Part shown: one piece after another, positions 52,767-61,216 of the stretch
Numbering within the stretch: position 1 is the first letter of the stretch
How the letters are laid out: every line of letters begins with the position of its first letter
NCBI GenBank assembly: GCA_040902725.1
Contig: JBBDWU010000038.1
Location: forward strand, 1 to 64,000
Length of the DNA stretch: 64,000 nt
Reading direction: 5' to 3'
From: JACVRU01 sp040902725
GTDB taxonomy: Bacteria; Actinomycetota; Thermoleophilia; Gaiellales; Gaiellaceae
The notes under the pieces: generated by a model
Told to the model about the DNA's origin: nothing
The model's input: only the letters and a program-made list of their open reading frames with translations
Databases searched by the model: none
Translations under genes and position numbers: made by a program

Positions 52767-53726
52767 TCAGGCTTCGGAAGCCACTGCCTCGAGCTTCTCG
52801 ACCTGGACGTGGTTGACGAGCCGCCCCGCCTCGCGGGGGTCGAGGCGGCCGGCGCCGACGGTCAGCGTCGACGCGGTCGCGGCCGCGACGGCGAACCGCA
52901 GCGCGTCCTCCTCCGTCCGCTCCTCGAGCCGGCCGGCGATGAAGGCTGCAAGCAGGACGTCGCCCGCGCCAACGACGGACACCGGGTCCACCCGTGGCGC
53001 CGAGGCGTGCAGCCGCTCCGGCCGCCGGCTTTCCCGCAGCAGCGCGTAGCAGCCGGTCTCCTGGCTGAGGAGGACGTTGCGCGCGCCGAGCTCGGCGATC
53101 GCGTCGAGCGCCACCACGAAGTCGTCCTCGGCCTGGAACTCCTGGCCCACGAGCGCCTCCGCCTCCTGCTGGTTCGGCGCAACGAGGAACGGCTCCGCCT
53201 CGACGCCCAGCCTGAGCGGCTCGCCCTCCGAGTCGAGCACGCAGCGCACGTTCCGGCGGTTGAGCTCCCGGATCGCCTCGGCGTAGAAGTCGGCGCCGAC
53301 CCCGCGCGGCAGCGAGCCGGCGAAGACCACGGCCTCGGCCCCGCGCGAGAGGTAGTGCACCTTCTCCAGCAGGATCTCGAGCTCCTCGAGCTCGACGTGC
53401 GGCCCCCACTCGTTGATCTCGGTGTACGTGTTTCCGGTCGGGTCGACGACCGCGGACGAGGTTCGCGACTCGTCGGCGATGCGCACGAAGTCGTTGAGGA
53501 TCGCCTCGGAGGTCAGCTCTTCGACCACGCGCGTGCCCGTGCGGCCGCCCGCGAGCCCGGTGGCGACCACCGGGTAGTTGAGGAGCTTGAGGGCGCGCGC
53601 GACGTTGATCCCCTTGCCGCCCGCGAGAGTGAGCCCCTGGCTCGCGCGGTGCCGGTGGCCGAGCTGGAAGTTCGGGACGGTCAGCGTCCGGTCGATCGCC
53701 GCGTTCATCGTGACCGTCACGATCAC
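52767..53726 (-). CDS. PfkB-family hexose/tagatose kinase (1-phosphofructokinase-like)
   Basis: A 319-residue ribokinase-fold sugar kinase. The PfkB signature GGKGINVARALKLL is near residue 39, and the second signature (DPVSVVGAGDVLLAAF) contains the catalytic Asp. Best match in type is 1-phosphofructokinase or tagatose-6-phosphate kinase (GSLPRGV); no PTS genes are present. Starts at GTG 53726, overlapping the dacF stop as GTGA, so the two are translationally coupled, an unusual neighbour. Confidence 0.88.
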   Translation of the reverse strand: MIVTVTMNAAIDRTLTVPNFQLGHRHRASQGLTLAGGKGINVARALKLLNYPVVATGLAGGRTGTRVVEELTSEAILNDFVRIADESRTSSAVVDPTGNTYTEINEWGPHVELEELEILLEKVHYLSRGAEAVVFAGSLPRGVGADFYAEAIRELNRRNVRCVLDSEGEPLRLGVEAEPFLVAPNQQEAEALVGQEFQAEDDFVVALDAIAELGARNVLLSQETGCYALLRESRRPERLHASAPRVDPVSVVGAGDVLLAAFIAGRLEERTEEDALRFAVAAATASTLTVGAGRLDPREAGRLVNHVQVEKLEAVASEA

Positions 53727-54835
53727 GTGATCCACCCCCACGCGTTCTCGAACGTGCGGGTCGTGTACCAGCGAAGCTTGCCCCCGAAGCCGGGGGCCGA
53801 AAGCGACTCGGCCGCGACGAGCGGGCGCTCGCCGAGCAGCTCGCCGCGCGCGTAGACGCGGACAACCCCCAGCCGCTGGCCCTTCGTCACCGGCAGCGAG
53901 ACGACCGTCGGCGCGACCACGTGCTCCACGAGCATCCGGTCGACGCGAACGGCGCGGAGCAGCGGGCGCGGCGCGACCAGCCGCAATGCGCCGCGGCCGT
54001 AGCCGGTCGAGGCGGTCGCGTAGACGCGGTCGTCGTCGATCGCCTCCACGACCCGGTAGCGCGAGGTCCCCCACGAGAGCAGCTGAGCGAGGTCGGAGTT
54101 GCGTTCGCCCCGCGTCGGGCTGCCGAGGATGGTCGCGTAGATCGTCACGCCGGGGCTGCGCGCCGCCGCCACCTGCGACCAGCCGGCCGCCGCCGTGTGC
54201 CCGGTCTTGACGCCGATCAGCCCCGGGAAGCGGCCGAGCAGGTCGTTCCAGGTGTGGAGCGTGCGGCCGGCGGCGGTCTCGGTCTGCCGCGCGACCGTCC
54301 GGCGGACGAACGGCTTCCGCATCGCGACCTGCGCCAGCTCGGTGACGTCGCGCGCGCTCGAGACGTGGCCCGGCGCGTCAAGCCCGGACGGGTTGACGAA
54401 GTGCGTGTCCGCGAGCCCGAGCTCCTGGGCCTTCGCGTTCATCAGCGCGACGAACCCTGAGACGCTGCCGCCGACGTGCTCGGCGAGCGCGGTGGCGGCG
54501 TCGTTCGCGCTCTGGATGAGGGCGGCCTCGACAAGGTCGCGGACGAGGATGCGCTCGCGGGGCCGCAGGTCGATCGTCGACTCCCCGATGCGGGACGTTC
54601 GCGGCGAGACGGTGACCACGTCGTCGAGGCGCGCGTGCTCGAGCGTGACGAGGACGGTCATCAGCTTCGTGATGCTCGCGATCGGCAGCGACTCGTCTGC
54701 GCGGTGCGCGGCGAGCACCTCGCCGGTGGCGGCGTTCTCGACCAGCCACGCGCTCGCGTCGACCCGCGGAGCCGCGGCGGTGACGGCGGGGGCAAGGGAA
54801 AGCGTGCCGGCGATGACAGCGAGAAGCCGCTTCAC
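53723..54835 (-). CDS. dacF: D-alanyl-D-alanine carboxypeptidase (DacF/PBP5-type)
   Basis: A 370-residue low-molecular-mass penicillin-binding protein, exported by a signal peptide (residues 1-22). The catalytic motifs are S54-I-T-K57, S109-A-N111 and KTGHT near residue 215, followed by a C-terminal beta domain. It trims peptidoglycan pentapeptides. I favour GTG 54835 because AGGG lies at a suitable distance; TTG 54844 adds three residues. Close to the LysM gene upstream (11 nt). Confidence 0.92.
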   Translation of the reverse strand: MKRLLAVIAGTLSLAPAVTAAAPRVDASAWLVENAATGEVLAAHRADESLPIASITKLMTVLVTLEHARLDDVVTVSPRTSRIGESTIDLRPRERILVRDLVEAALIQSANDAATALAEHVGGSVSGFVALMNAKAQELGLADTHFVNPSGLDAPGHVSSARDVTELAQVAMRKPFVRRTVARQTETAAGRTLHTWNDLLGRFPGLIGVKTGHTAAAGWSQVAAARSPGVTIYATILGSPTRGERNSDLAQLLSWGTSRYRVVEAIDDDRVYATASTGYGRGALRLVAPRPLLRAVRVDRMLVEHVVAPTVVSLPVTKGQRLGVVRVYARGELLGERPLVAAESLSAPGFGGKLRWYTTRTFENAWGWIT

Positions 54836-54846
54836 CGGGGGCAACC

Positions 54847-55176
54847 CTAGCCGACGCGGATCTGCTGGCCGATGCTCAGGGCGACCGGGTCGATCCCCGG
54901 GTTCAGCGTGAGCAGCTCCTCCACGGTCGTGTCGTGCTCGACGGCGATCGACTCGAGCGTGTCTCCGGACTGCACAACGTAGAGGTCGCCCGCGGTCGTC
55001 TCCCCGGTGCCGGTCGTGGTCTCGGTCTCCGTCGTCTCGGTCTCGGTCTCCACCGTCGCCGTGATCACCGGCTCGGCCGCCGGCTCCTCCGCGTTCAGGG
55101 CCGAGCGGATCAGGAGGATGGCGATCGTCGCCGCGAGCAGGAACGCCAGCGGGGCGGCTACCCGGGCGCGGCTCAC
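54847..55176 (-). CDS. LysM domain protein with N-terminal TM anchor
   Basis: A 109-residue protein: cytoplasmic start, one TM helix (residues 8-28, LAFLLAATIAILLI), a Thr/Glu-rich linker (VETETETTETETTTGTG), then one LysM domain (YVVQSGDTLESIAVEHDTTV to IGQQIRVG). It should anchor to or sense peptidoglycan from the membrane. Start GTG 55176 overlaps the pyrF stop (GTGA). It is next to dacF, a cell-wall enzyme. Confidence 0.9.
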   Translation of the reverse strand: MSRARVAAPLAFLLAATIAILLIRSALNAEEPAAEPVITATVETETETTETETTTGTGETTAGDLYVVQSGDTLESIAVEHDTTVEELLTLNPGIDPVALSIGQQIRVG

Positions 55177-56048
55177 CAGCCCGACGCGGCCCAGACGTCG
55201 TCGCGGAGCCGCGCCGACTCGGCCCCGGCGGTCGTCCGCCAGTCGCCGCCGTGCTCGCGGAAGGCGTAGATCACGGAGCGGGACGCGCTGACGAGCGCGC
55301 TCGCGGGGCCGCTGGCGAAAGCCCGCGCCACGTCGCCGGGGGTCGCGCCCTGCGCGCCCACACCCGGTAGGAGAAGGACGGACTGCGGCATGAGCTTCCT
55401 CGCCTCGCCGACCGCGCGCGGGTAGGTGGCGCCGACGACCGCGCCGACGCTCGACAGGCCGCTCTCGCCGACCGCTTCGGCCGCCCACTCGCAGACGAGC
55501 CGCGCGACGTGATGCCACAGCGGCCCGCCGTCGCTGAGGACGGCGTCCTGCACGTCCGCGCTGCCGGCGTTCGACGTCTTGACGATCACGAAGACGCCCG
55601 TCCCAGTGCGCCGCGCGGCGAGCAGGAACGGCTCGACCGCGTCGCGGCCGAGGTACGGGTTCACGGTGAGCGCGTCCGCGACGCCGTTCTCGAGGTACGC
55701 GGCCGCGTAGGCGCGCGCAGTCGAGCCGATGTCGCCGCGCTTCCCGTCGGCGATCACGAGCAGACCGGCCGCGCGCGCGTAGCCGCAGACCTCGTGCAGC
55801 GCGCCCAGGCCATCCGGGCCGAGCGCCTCGAAGAACGCGAGCTGCGGCTTGACCGCCACCGCGTTGGGGGCGACGGCGTCGATGATCCCGCAGCAGAAGC
55901 GGGCGCAGGCGGCGGCGGAGTCGCCGTCGCCGCGCAGCTCGACGGGGAAGAGCTCGGGGTTCGGGTCGAGACCAACGACCAGCTGGCTCCGCTTGCGCTC
56001 GACGGCCTCGGCGAGCCGGTCGGCGAACTGGGCAACGGCCACTGCCAT
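55173..56048 (-). CDS. pyrF: Orotidine 5'-phosphate decarboxylase, type 2
   Basis: A 291-residue TIM-barrel enzyme producing UMP from OMP. The catalytic array is Asp101-Lys103-Asp106 (ADGKRGDIGS). Length and the insertions (SADVQDAVLSDGGPLWH) fit the type 2 (long) PyrF common in actinobacteria. VLLLPGVGAQGA is the phosphate-binding end. Starts at ATG. It pairs with pyrE further right, although not in the same operon. Confidence 0.96.
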   Translation of the reverse strand: MAVAVAQFADRLAEAVERKRSQLVVGLDPNPELFPVELRGDGDSAAACARFCCGIIDAVAPNAVAVKPQLAFFEALGPDGLGALHEVCGYARAAGLLVIADGKRGDIGSTARAYAAAYLENGVADALTVNPYLGRDAVEPFLLAARRTGTGVFVIVKTSNAGSADVQDAVLSDGGPLWHHVARLVCEWAAEAVGESGLSSVGAVVGATYPRAVGEARKLMPQSVLLLPGVGAQGATPGDVARAFASGPASALVSASRSVIYAFREHGGDWRTTAGAESARLRDDVWAASGW

Positions 56049-56069
56049 CGCCCGGACTCTAGCCAGGGC

Positions 56070-57662
56070 TCAGGCTGCCATCACCTCCAGCTCCGGCGGC
56101 GGCTTGCGCAGGAAGGAGCCGACGAGCAGCAGCGCGTCCGCATCCTCGCCCCCCGAGCCGAGGCGCGCCTGGGCGAGCCCGGTCTCGAGCTCGAGCCGCG
56201 CCCCCGGGCCCGGCGGCAGCGTGCGCACGGCCGCGATCCGGCCGCCGGTGACGAGGAACGCGCGGCGGAAGCCGTCCTCCACCGCGGGCACGAGCAGCCA
56301 GGCGTCGAGCGAACGCAGGCGGTCGAGCTCGCTCACGCGCGCGAGCACCTGCTCGAGGGCGGCGATGCGGTCGCGCACGCGCGCCGCGTCCTCGTAGCGC
56401 AGGCAGTCCGAGTGGTCGCGCAGCCTGCGGCGGAGGACGGGCAGCGCGTCCTCCGGCCGCTCGAAGCCGTCGAGCGCGCGCGCCGCCGCTCGAGCGCGGC
56501 TGCGTCCCGGCAGCGGCCCGAGCGGTCCCGGCTGCTCGGAGACGACCCAGCCGGCGCCCCGCCGCCGCAGGTACACCTGCGCCCGCTTCCCGCGCGCGTT
56601 CGCCGGCGGGCGCAGCTCGCGGATCAGCCGCAGCTCCTCGAGCGCAGCCTCGAGCTCCGACCCGAGCACGCGCCACTCGATCCGCTCGACCGCGGCGAGC
56701 GCCGCCTCCACCGAGGGCCGCTGGCGCTCGGAGCCGAAGTACGACCGCAGCCGGGCGCGGAGGTCGCGCGCGCGGCCGACGTAGAGGACGCGGTCGTGCG
56801 TGTCGCGGAACAGGTAGACGCCCGGCCGCTGCGGCGCGCCGTGGACGAGGGTGCGCTTCGCGTGGACGCGGCGGGTCTGCGGCGTCGCCAGGTCGCAGAG
56901 CTCCGCGACCGTCCGCGCGCCGCGTTCCTGGGCGAGGCCGATCAGCGCCAGCAGGATCTCGGCCGTCGCCTCGGCGTCCGGGAGCGCTCGGTGGCACGGA
57001 CGCGTCGCCGTCCCGAAGAACTGGGAGAGCGCGGCGAGCGAGCAGCGGGACGTGCGGCCGGCCAGCAGCCTGCGCGCGAGCCAGACGGTGTCCACCACCT
57101 GGCCGGCCAGCCGCCGGCCGGTGAGCTGCTCGACCTCGCGGTCGAGGAAGGCGAGGTCGAAGCGGGCGTTGTGGGCGACGAGGACCGCGTCGCCCGCGAA
57201 GGCGAGAAAGCGCCGGACGGCAGCGGCGGGCGGGGGGGCGCGGCGGAGGTCGGCCTCGGCGATCCCGGTGAGGGCGGCGATCGCGGGCGGCAGCCGCTCC
57301 CCCGGCCGGACGAGCGTCTGGAAGGTCGCAGCCTCCTCGAGCTGCTCGACGCTGACCGCGCCGATCTCGCAGATCCGCGAGCGCCCCGGCGTCAGCCCGG
57401 TCGTCTCGAGGTCGACGACGACGTAGCGGGCGTCCTCGAGCGCCAGCTCCTCGCCCGCCGGCCGCGCGAGGACGACGGCCGTGCCCCGCCAGGCGAGCCG
57501 CGCGTCGCCGGCCACGACCTCCTGTAGCAGCGTCCGGGCGAGCCCCGCTGGGAGATGCGCCAGCGCGAAGAGCTCCCGGGCCGCCTCCTCCGCGGCGACC
57601 GGCCCGCGCCGCGCCTCGACGAGCTCCACCAGGCGGTCGGCCGAGTCGAACGCAAGCTGCAC
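56070..57662 (-). CDS. DEDDh exonuclease fused to GIY-YIG (UvrC-like) nuclease domain
   Basis: A 530-residue repair-type protein. The DEDDh exonuclease (about 75-240) has Asp84 and Glu86 (VVDLETTGLTP), HNARFD, and HRALPDAEAT as the last His/Asp. A GIY-YIG domain (about 275-360) shows GVYLFRD and LYVGRARDLRARL, then the UvrC-type UVR helix (CLRYEDAARVRDRIAALE). The first 75 residues form a helical region. It resembles bacterial Cho/PolC-epsilon-like fusions; it may process DNA ends or bulky lesions. Confidence 0.92.
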   Translation of the reverse strand: MQLAFDSADRLVELVEARRGPVAAEEAARELFALAHLPAGLARTLLQEVVAGDARLAWRGTAVVLARPAGEELALEDARYVVVDLETTGLTPGRSRICEIGAVSVEQLEEAATFQTLVRPGERLPPAIAALTGIAEADLRRAPPPAAAVRRFLAFAGDAVLVAHNARFDLAFLDREVEQLTGRRLAGQVVDTVWLARRLLAGRTSRCSLAALSQFFGTATRPCHRALPDAEATAEILLALIGLAQERGARTVAELCDLATPQTRRVHAKRTLVHGAPQRPGVYLFRDTHDRVLYVGRARDLRARLRSYFGSERQRPSVEAALAAVERIEWRVLGSELEAALEELRLIRELRPPANARGKRAQVYLRRRGAGWVVSEQPGPLGPLPGRSRARAAARALDGFERPEDALPVLRRRLRDHSDCLRYEDAARVRDRIAALEQVLARVSELDRLRSLDAWLLVPAVEDGFRRAFLVTGGRIAAVRTLPPGPGARLELETGLAQARLGSGGEDADALLLVGSFLRKPPPELEVMAA

Positions 57663-57704
57663 GCCCGAATGCTAGGCGAACGTATGTTCGTGCGCAAGCG
57701 CAAA

Positions 57705-57734
57705 GAAAGGGCCGCCAACCCCGGCGGCCCTTTC
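57705..57734 (-). terminator. Terminator after the HU gene
   Basis: A perfect 12-bp stem, GAAAGGGCCGCC and GGCGGCCCTTTC, around a 6-nt loop. On the minus strand it is followed by TTTGCGC, so it acts on the HU transcript; it also lies upstream of the next minus-strand gene, insulating it. Confidence 0.8.
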
Positions 57735-57759
57735 GCTGATCCGGGAGGAGGTGGTAGCC

Positions 57760-58059
57760 CTAGAACCCGCCGCCGCCGCCGCCGGTCTTGACGGCGGTCT
57801 TGAGCGAGCTGCCAGCCGAGAACTTGGGGACGTTCGCGGCGGGGATGTGAACCTTCTGGCTCGGGTTGCGCGGGTTGACGCCCTCGCGCGCCTTGCGGTG
57901 CGCGGTCGAGAACTTCCCGAACCCGGTAAAGGTGATCGCGTCACCAGCCCGGAGCGCCTCCGTGACCGAGTCGAGGAACGCATCGACCGCCGTCGCGGCG
58001 TCGCGCTGGGAAATCCCGGCCTTCTGAGCCACCTTGCCCACGAACTCCTGCTTCGTCAC
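57760..58059 (-). CDS. hup: HU family DNA-binding protein
   Basis: A 99-residue histone-like protein with the family beginning MTKQEFVGKVAQKAG, the beta-arm signature GFGKFSTAHRKAREGVNPRNP and a Gly-rich end (KTGGGGGGF). It binds and bends DNA as a dimer. A strong AGGAGGAGAAA precedes the GTG start. Monocistronic, ending in a good terminator. Confidence 0.96.
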   Translation of the reverse strand: MTKQEFVGKVAQKAGISQRDAATAVDAFLDSVTEALRAGDAITFTGFGKFSTAHRKAREGVNPRNPSQKVHIPAANVPKFSAGSSLKTAVKTGGGGGGF

Positions 58060-58118
58060 TTTCTCTCCTCCTGTCGTTGTCAGCAGCGGAAAGACCCTAA
58101 CAGCCTAGCGCCTTTGGC

Positions 58119-58676
58119 TCAACCATGCGGGTTTGCGGCACTTTTGCGCATTTCGAGGACTTCCTCGGCGCGAAAGAGGGGCCACAGACGCACGGCGTGG
58201 CGCGCGAGCAGGTCGCTTCCGCCCTCCTCCCGGTCGACCACGCAGACCGCCGCGCGCACCCGCAGGCCTGCCTCGCGGAGGGCCTCGACCGCCTCGAGGG
58301 CGGCACCGCCGGAGGTGACGACGTCCTCGACCAGGCACACCGTCTCGCCGGCCACGAAGGCGCCCTCCACCCGGTTCATCGTTCCGTACTCCTTCGCCTT
58401 CCCGCGGACGATCAGGAAGGGGAGCCCGGAGGCGAGCGAGGCGGAGGCGGCCAGGGTGACCGCGCCGAGCTCCGGGCCGGCGAGGCGCGCCGCCTCCGGC
58501 TCCGCGCGGCCCGCCGCCTCGGCGATCCGCCGGCCGAGCTCGCCGAGCAGCTCCGGCACCGTCTCGAACCGGTACTTGTCGAGGTAGTAGGCCGACCGCT
58601 TCCCGGAGCGGAGGAGGAAGTCGCCCTCGAGCAGCGCGTGCCGGCGGATCGCCTCGCGGAGCTCGTCGTCGGTCAC
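58119..58676 (-). CDS. pyrE: Orotate phosphoribosyltransferase
   Basis: A 185-residue PRTase of pyrimidine synthesis. The PRPP-binding motif is VCLVEDVVTSGGAALE, the mobile loop KEYGTMNR and the N-terminal HALLEGDFLLRSGKRSAYY. It forms OMP, which PyrF then decarboxylates. Start GTG 58676 overlaps the upstream small membrane gene as GTGA. Confidence 0.95.
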   Translation of the reverse strand: MTDDELREAIRRHALLEGDFLLRSGKRSAYYLDKYRFETVPELLGELGRRIAEAAGRAEPEAARLAGPELGAVTLAASASLASGLPFLIVRGKAKEYGTMNRVEGAFVAGETVCLVEDVVTSGGAALEAVEALREAGLRVRAAVCVVDREEGGSDLLARHAVRLWPLFRAEEVLEMRKSAANPHG

Positions 58677-58876
58677 GCCGCTCCGCGCGCCGAGCGGATC
58701 GCCTCGCGCGCGACCTCCAGCATCCGGTCGGCCTCGCCGTCGCCGCGCTCGAGCGAGAGCATCGAGCCGTCGTCGTAGTAGAGGTCGACGCGGGCGGCCG
58801 CGGCCCGGCGGCGGCGCACCACGGCGGCGACCCCGGCGCCGGCACCGAGCAGGACGACCAGGCTACGCCGGTTCAT
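58673..58876 (-). CDS. Small single-TM hypothetical protein
   Basis: A 67-residue protein: N-terminal hydrophobic helix (SLVVLLGAGAGVAAVV), then RRRRAAAARVDLYYDDGSML and an acidic C-terminal helix. It lies between the roadblock and pyrE genes, overlapping both (14 and 4 nt). No family recognised. Confidence 0.65.
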   Translation of the reverse strand: MNRRSLVVLLGAGAGVAAVVRRRRAAAARVDLYYDDGSMLSLERGDGEADRMLEVAREAIRSARGAA

Positions 58877-59174
58877 CGAGCCGCCGGAGACACGTGCGCA
58901 GGTCGTAGAGGACGAGGCCGGAGGCGCTCCCGGAGCCGGTGACCGCCGCGGCGACGCGGCCGCCGTCGCGCGCGGCGAAGAGGCTGCCCTCGCCGGTCAC
59001 CGCCTCGACGCCGGCGGCGGAACCGAGCAGCTCCACCGCCGCCCGCGAGAGCGCTGAGGCACCGGTGTCGTCGAGCGTCGAGGCGAGCGCGGTGCCGTCC
59101 TCGGAGGCGATCACTGCCGCTTCGATCTGCGCCGAGATCTCCGTCAGGTCAGCCAGCGCGTGGGCAGGATCCAC
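58863..59174 (-). CDS. Roadblock/LC7 domain protein
   Basis: A 103-residue single-domain protein with the roadblock pattern: an N-terminal helix (HALADLTEISAQIEAAVIAS), EDGTALAST, a central helix and an LVLYDLRTCLRRL C-terminal strand-helix. In bacteria these are often partners of small GTPases such as MglA or serine kinases; no GTPase gene is here. Start GTG. Divergent from the YihY gene. Confidence 0.8.
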   Translation of the reverse strand: MDPAHALADLTEISAQIEAAVIASEDGTALASTLDDTGASALSRAAVELLGSAAGVEAVTGEGSLFAARDGGRVAAAVTGSGSASGLVLYDLRTCLRRLDEPA

Positions 59175-59198
59175 GGCCGCCTACGATACTGCGCTCCC

Positions 59199-60026
59199 GT
59201 GCGCCAGGGGTTCGCCAGGCTCTTCCGGAAGTTCTTCGCCGACCGCGGCACTCACCTCGCCGCGATGGTCGCCTACTTCGCGCTGCTCTCGTTCGTCCCG
59301 ATGGTCTTCCTCGCGCTCGCGCTGCTCGGCCTCGCGGGCCGGGCCGACGAGTCGAGCTTCTTCGTCACCGAGCTGAGCAACATCTTCCCGGGGAGCTCGG
59401 TGACGCGCATCGTCGACCTCGTCGCGACGCTCGAAGAGAACGCTGCCGCGATCGGCGCGGTCGGCGGCGTCTTCCTGCTCTGGACGTCCCTGTCGCTCTT
59501 CAGCGTGCTCGAGTCCGCGTTCAACATCGTCTACAGGCAGCCGAACCGCCCCTTCCTCCAGGGGAAGGCGATCGCGGTCGCGCTGCTCGTCGGGTCGCTG
59601 GTCGTGCTCTTCGCCGGGCTCGTCGCCGGCTCGATCGGGTTCGAGCTGCTCAAGCGGTACGCGGGCGGCGTCGCCGGCAACGACGTCGTGGCCTACGTGC
59701 TCTCGGTGATCGTCTCGACGCTCGCCGTGTTCGTCTTCCTGGTCTCGACGTACTACGTCCTGACGAATGTCGCCCACACGTTTGCCGACGTGCTCCCGGG
59801 CGCCCTGCTCGGGGCCGCCCTGCTCCAGCTCACCTTCCAGGCGCTGCCCGTGTACATCCGCCTCTCGGGCGACGTGGTGACCCTCCAGGCGCTCGGGGCC
59901 CCGGTGATCCTGCTCGTCTGGCTCTACGTGATGGCCAACGTGATCGTGATCGGGGCGGAAGTGAACTGGTGGTTCTCGCGCGGCCGCTCTGAGCTACGCG
60001 CCGACGACGTCCCCGGCCTCGCGTAG
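59199..60026 (+). CDS. YihY/BrkB family membrane protein
   Basis: A 275-residue protein with about six TMS, once misnamed ribonuclease BN. Family marks include HLAAMVAYFALLSFVPMVFLALALLG, FNIVYRQPNRPFLQGKAIAVALL, and VILLVWLYVMANVIVIGAEVNW near the end. Function is unknown (transport or lipid export suggested). Start GTG 59199 (MRQGFARLFRKFF); an upstream in-frame start lies in the divergent roadblock promoter. Its 3' end overlaps rdgB by 33 nt. Confidence 0.9.
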   Translation: MRQGFARLFRKFFADRGTHLAAMVAYFALLSFVPMVFLALALLGLAGRADESSFFVTELSNIFPGSSVTRIVDLVATLEENAAAIGAVGGVFLLWTSLSLFSVLESAFNIVYRQPNRPFLQGKAIAVALLVGSLVVLFAGLVAGSIGFELLKRYAGGVAGNDVVAYVLSVIVSTLAVFVFLVSTYYVLTNVAHTFADVLPGALLGAALLQLTFQALPVYIRLSGDVVTLQALGAPVILLVWLYVMANVIVIGAEVNWWFSRGRSELRADDVPGLA

Positions 60027-60545
60027 CGCGCGGGCGGCGACGGCGCGATGGGAGTGCTCGCGCTTCCACTCGTTGCCTAACTCAGCAACAGTGCGCTCCT
60101 CGCCGGCGGGGACGAAGACCGGGTCGTAGCCGAAGCCCTCGGAGCCGCGGGCCTTCCGGGCGATGTGGCCCATGAGCACGCCGCTGCCCTGCAGCTCCTC
60201 GCCCTGCGGCGTCAGCAGAACGAGCTCGCAGACGTAGCGAGCCTCGCGTCCCGCGACCCCCTCGAGGTCGGCCAGCAGCTGGGCGACGGGATCCTCGGCG
60301 TAGCGGGCGGAGCGGATGCCCGGGCCGCCGCCGAGCGCGTCCACCTCGATGCCGGAGTCCTCGCCGAGGGCCCACGAACCGGGCCGCCACGCGAACGCCG
60401 CCTTCGCGCGGGCGTTCTCGTCGTAGGTCTCCCCGGTCTCCGGCGGGAGCTCGGCCGCGATCGGCTCGAGCGGCCAGCCGGGCAGGAGCGCGCGGAGCTC
60501 CTCGAGCTTGTGCGGGTTCCTCGACGCGAGGACTACGCGGTCCAC
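59994..60545 (-). CDS. rdgB: XTP/dITP pyrophosphatase (RdgB/HAM1)
   Basis: A 183-residue housekeeping enzyme that removes deaminated purine nucleotides. The N-terminal VVLASRNPHKLEEL, GETYDENARAKA, GEDSGIEVDALGG and SEGFGYDPVFVP are the conserved blocks. Start is ATG 60545. In the murI-rph-mgtC-rdgB operon, overlapping mgtC by 13 nt. Confidence 0.96.
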   Translation of the reverse strand: MDRVVLASRNPHKLEELRALLPGWPLEPIAAELPPETGETYDENARAKAAFAWRPGSWALGEDSGIEVDALGGGPGIRSARYAEDPVAQLLADLEGVAGREARYVCELVLLTPQGEELQGSGVLMGHIARKARGSEGFGYDPVFVPAGEERTVAELGNEWKREHSHRAVAARALREAGDVVGA

Positions 60546-61216
60546 TCGACCCGCCGGACGTCCTCCAGTCCGTGCAGCCGGTCGACGAGGTCCGCCGGGC
60601 GGAGCGGCTGGGGCAGGTGGAGCTCGGCCACGACCACCCGTTCCGTCGAGCTCTCGTCGATCTGGAGTGAGTCGATGCGGGCGCCGGTCTGCTCGAGCTC
60701 GGCGAGCACCGGGGCGGCGGCGGTGCCCGGCGGCAGGGTGATCGCGAGGCGGCCCTCCTCGGGGCGGATACGGACGACCACGCGGTACGCGAGCAGCCGC
60801 AGCGGATAGAGCGAGAAGAGCACGAGCCCGGTGCCTATCACGGCCACGCTGTAGTAGCCGGCCCCGGAGGCCATCCCGATCGCCGCGACCACCCAGAGGG
60901 TCGCCGCGGTCGTCAGCCCGCGGATGGAGAGGCCCTGGCGGATGATCGCGCCCGCGCCGAGGAAGCCGATGCCCGTCACGATCTGCGCCGCGATCCGCGT
61001 GGGGTCGAGCGTGATGCCCGTGTTCAGGCCGTAGCGGAAGTCCGCGAAGCCGTAGGCGGAGACCAGCGTGAAGACGGCTGCGCCCACCGAGACGAGCAGG
61101 TGCGTGCGCAGCCCCGCCTCGCGCTCGCGCAGCTCGCGCTCGAGGCCGACCGCGCCGCCCAGCACGGCCGCCAGCACCAGCCGGATCGTGACCTCGTCCC
61201 AGCCGAGCTCAGGCAT
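60533..61216 (-). CDS. MgtC/SapB family membrane protein
   Basis: A 227-residue protein: five TMS in residues 1-135 (RLVLAAVLGGAVGLERELRER, RTHLLVSVGAAVFTLVSAYGF, IGFLGAGAIIRQG) and a soluble ACT-like C-terminal domain (RPEEGRLAITLPPGTA). MgtC-type proteins modulate F-type ATPase or Mg2+ adaptation. It overlaps rph by 8 nt and rdgB by 13 nt. In many genomes murI-rph-rdgB are adjacent; here the membrane gene is inserted between. Confidence 0.9.
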   Translation of the reverse strand: MPELGWDEVTIRLVLAAVLGGAVGLERELREREAGLRTHLLVSVGAAVFTLVSAYGFADFRYGLNTGITLDPTRIAAQIVTGIGFLGAGAIIRQGLSIRGLTTAATLWVVAAIGMASGAGYYSVAVIGTGLVLFSLYPLRLLAYRVVVRIRPEEGRLAITLPPGTAAAPVLAELEQTGARIDSLQIDESSTERVVVAELHLPQPLRPADLVDRLHGLEDVRRVEWTA

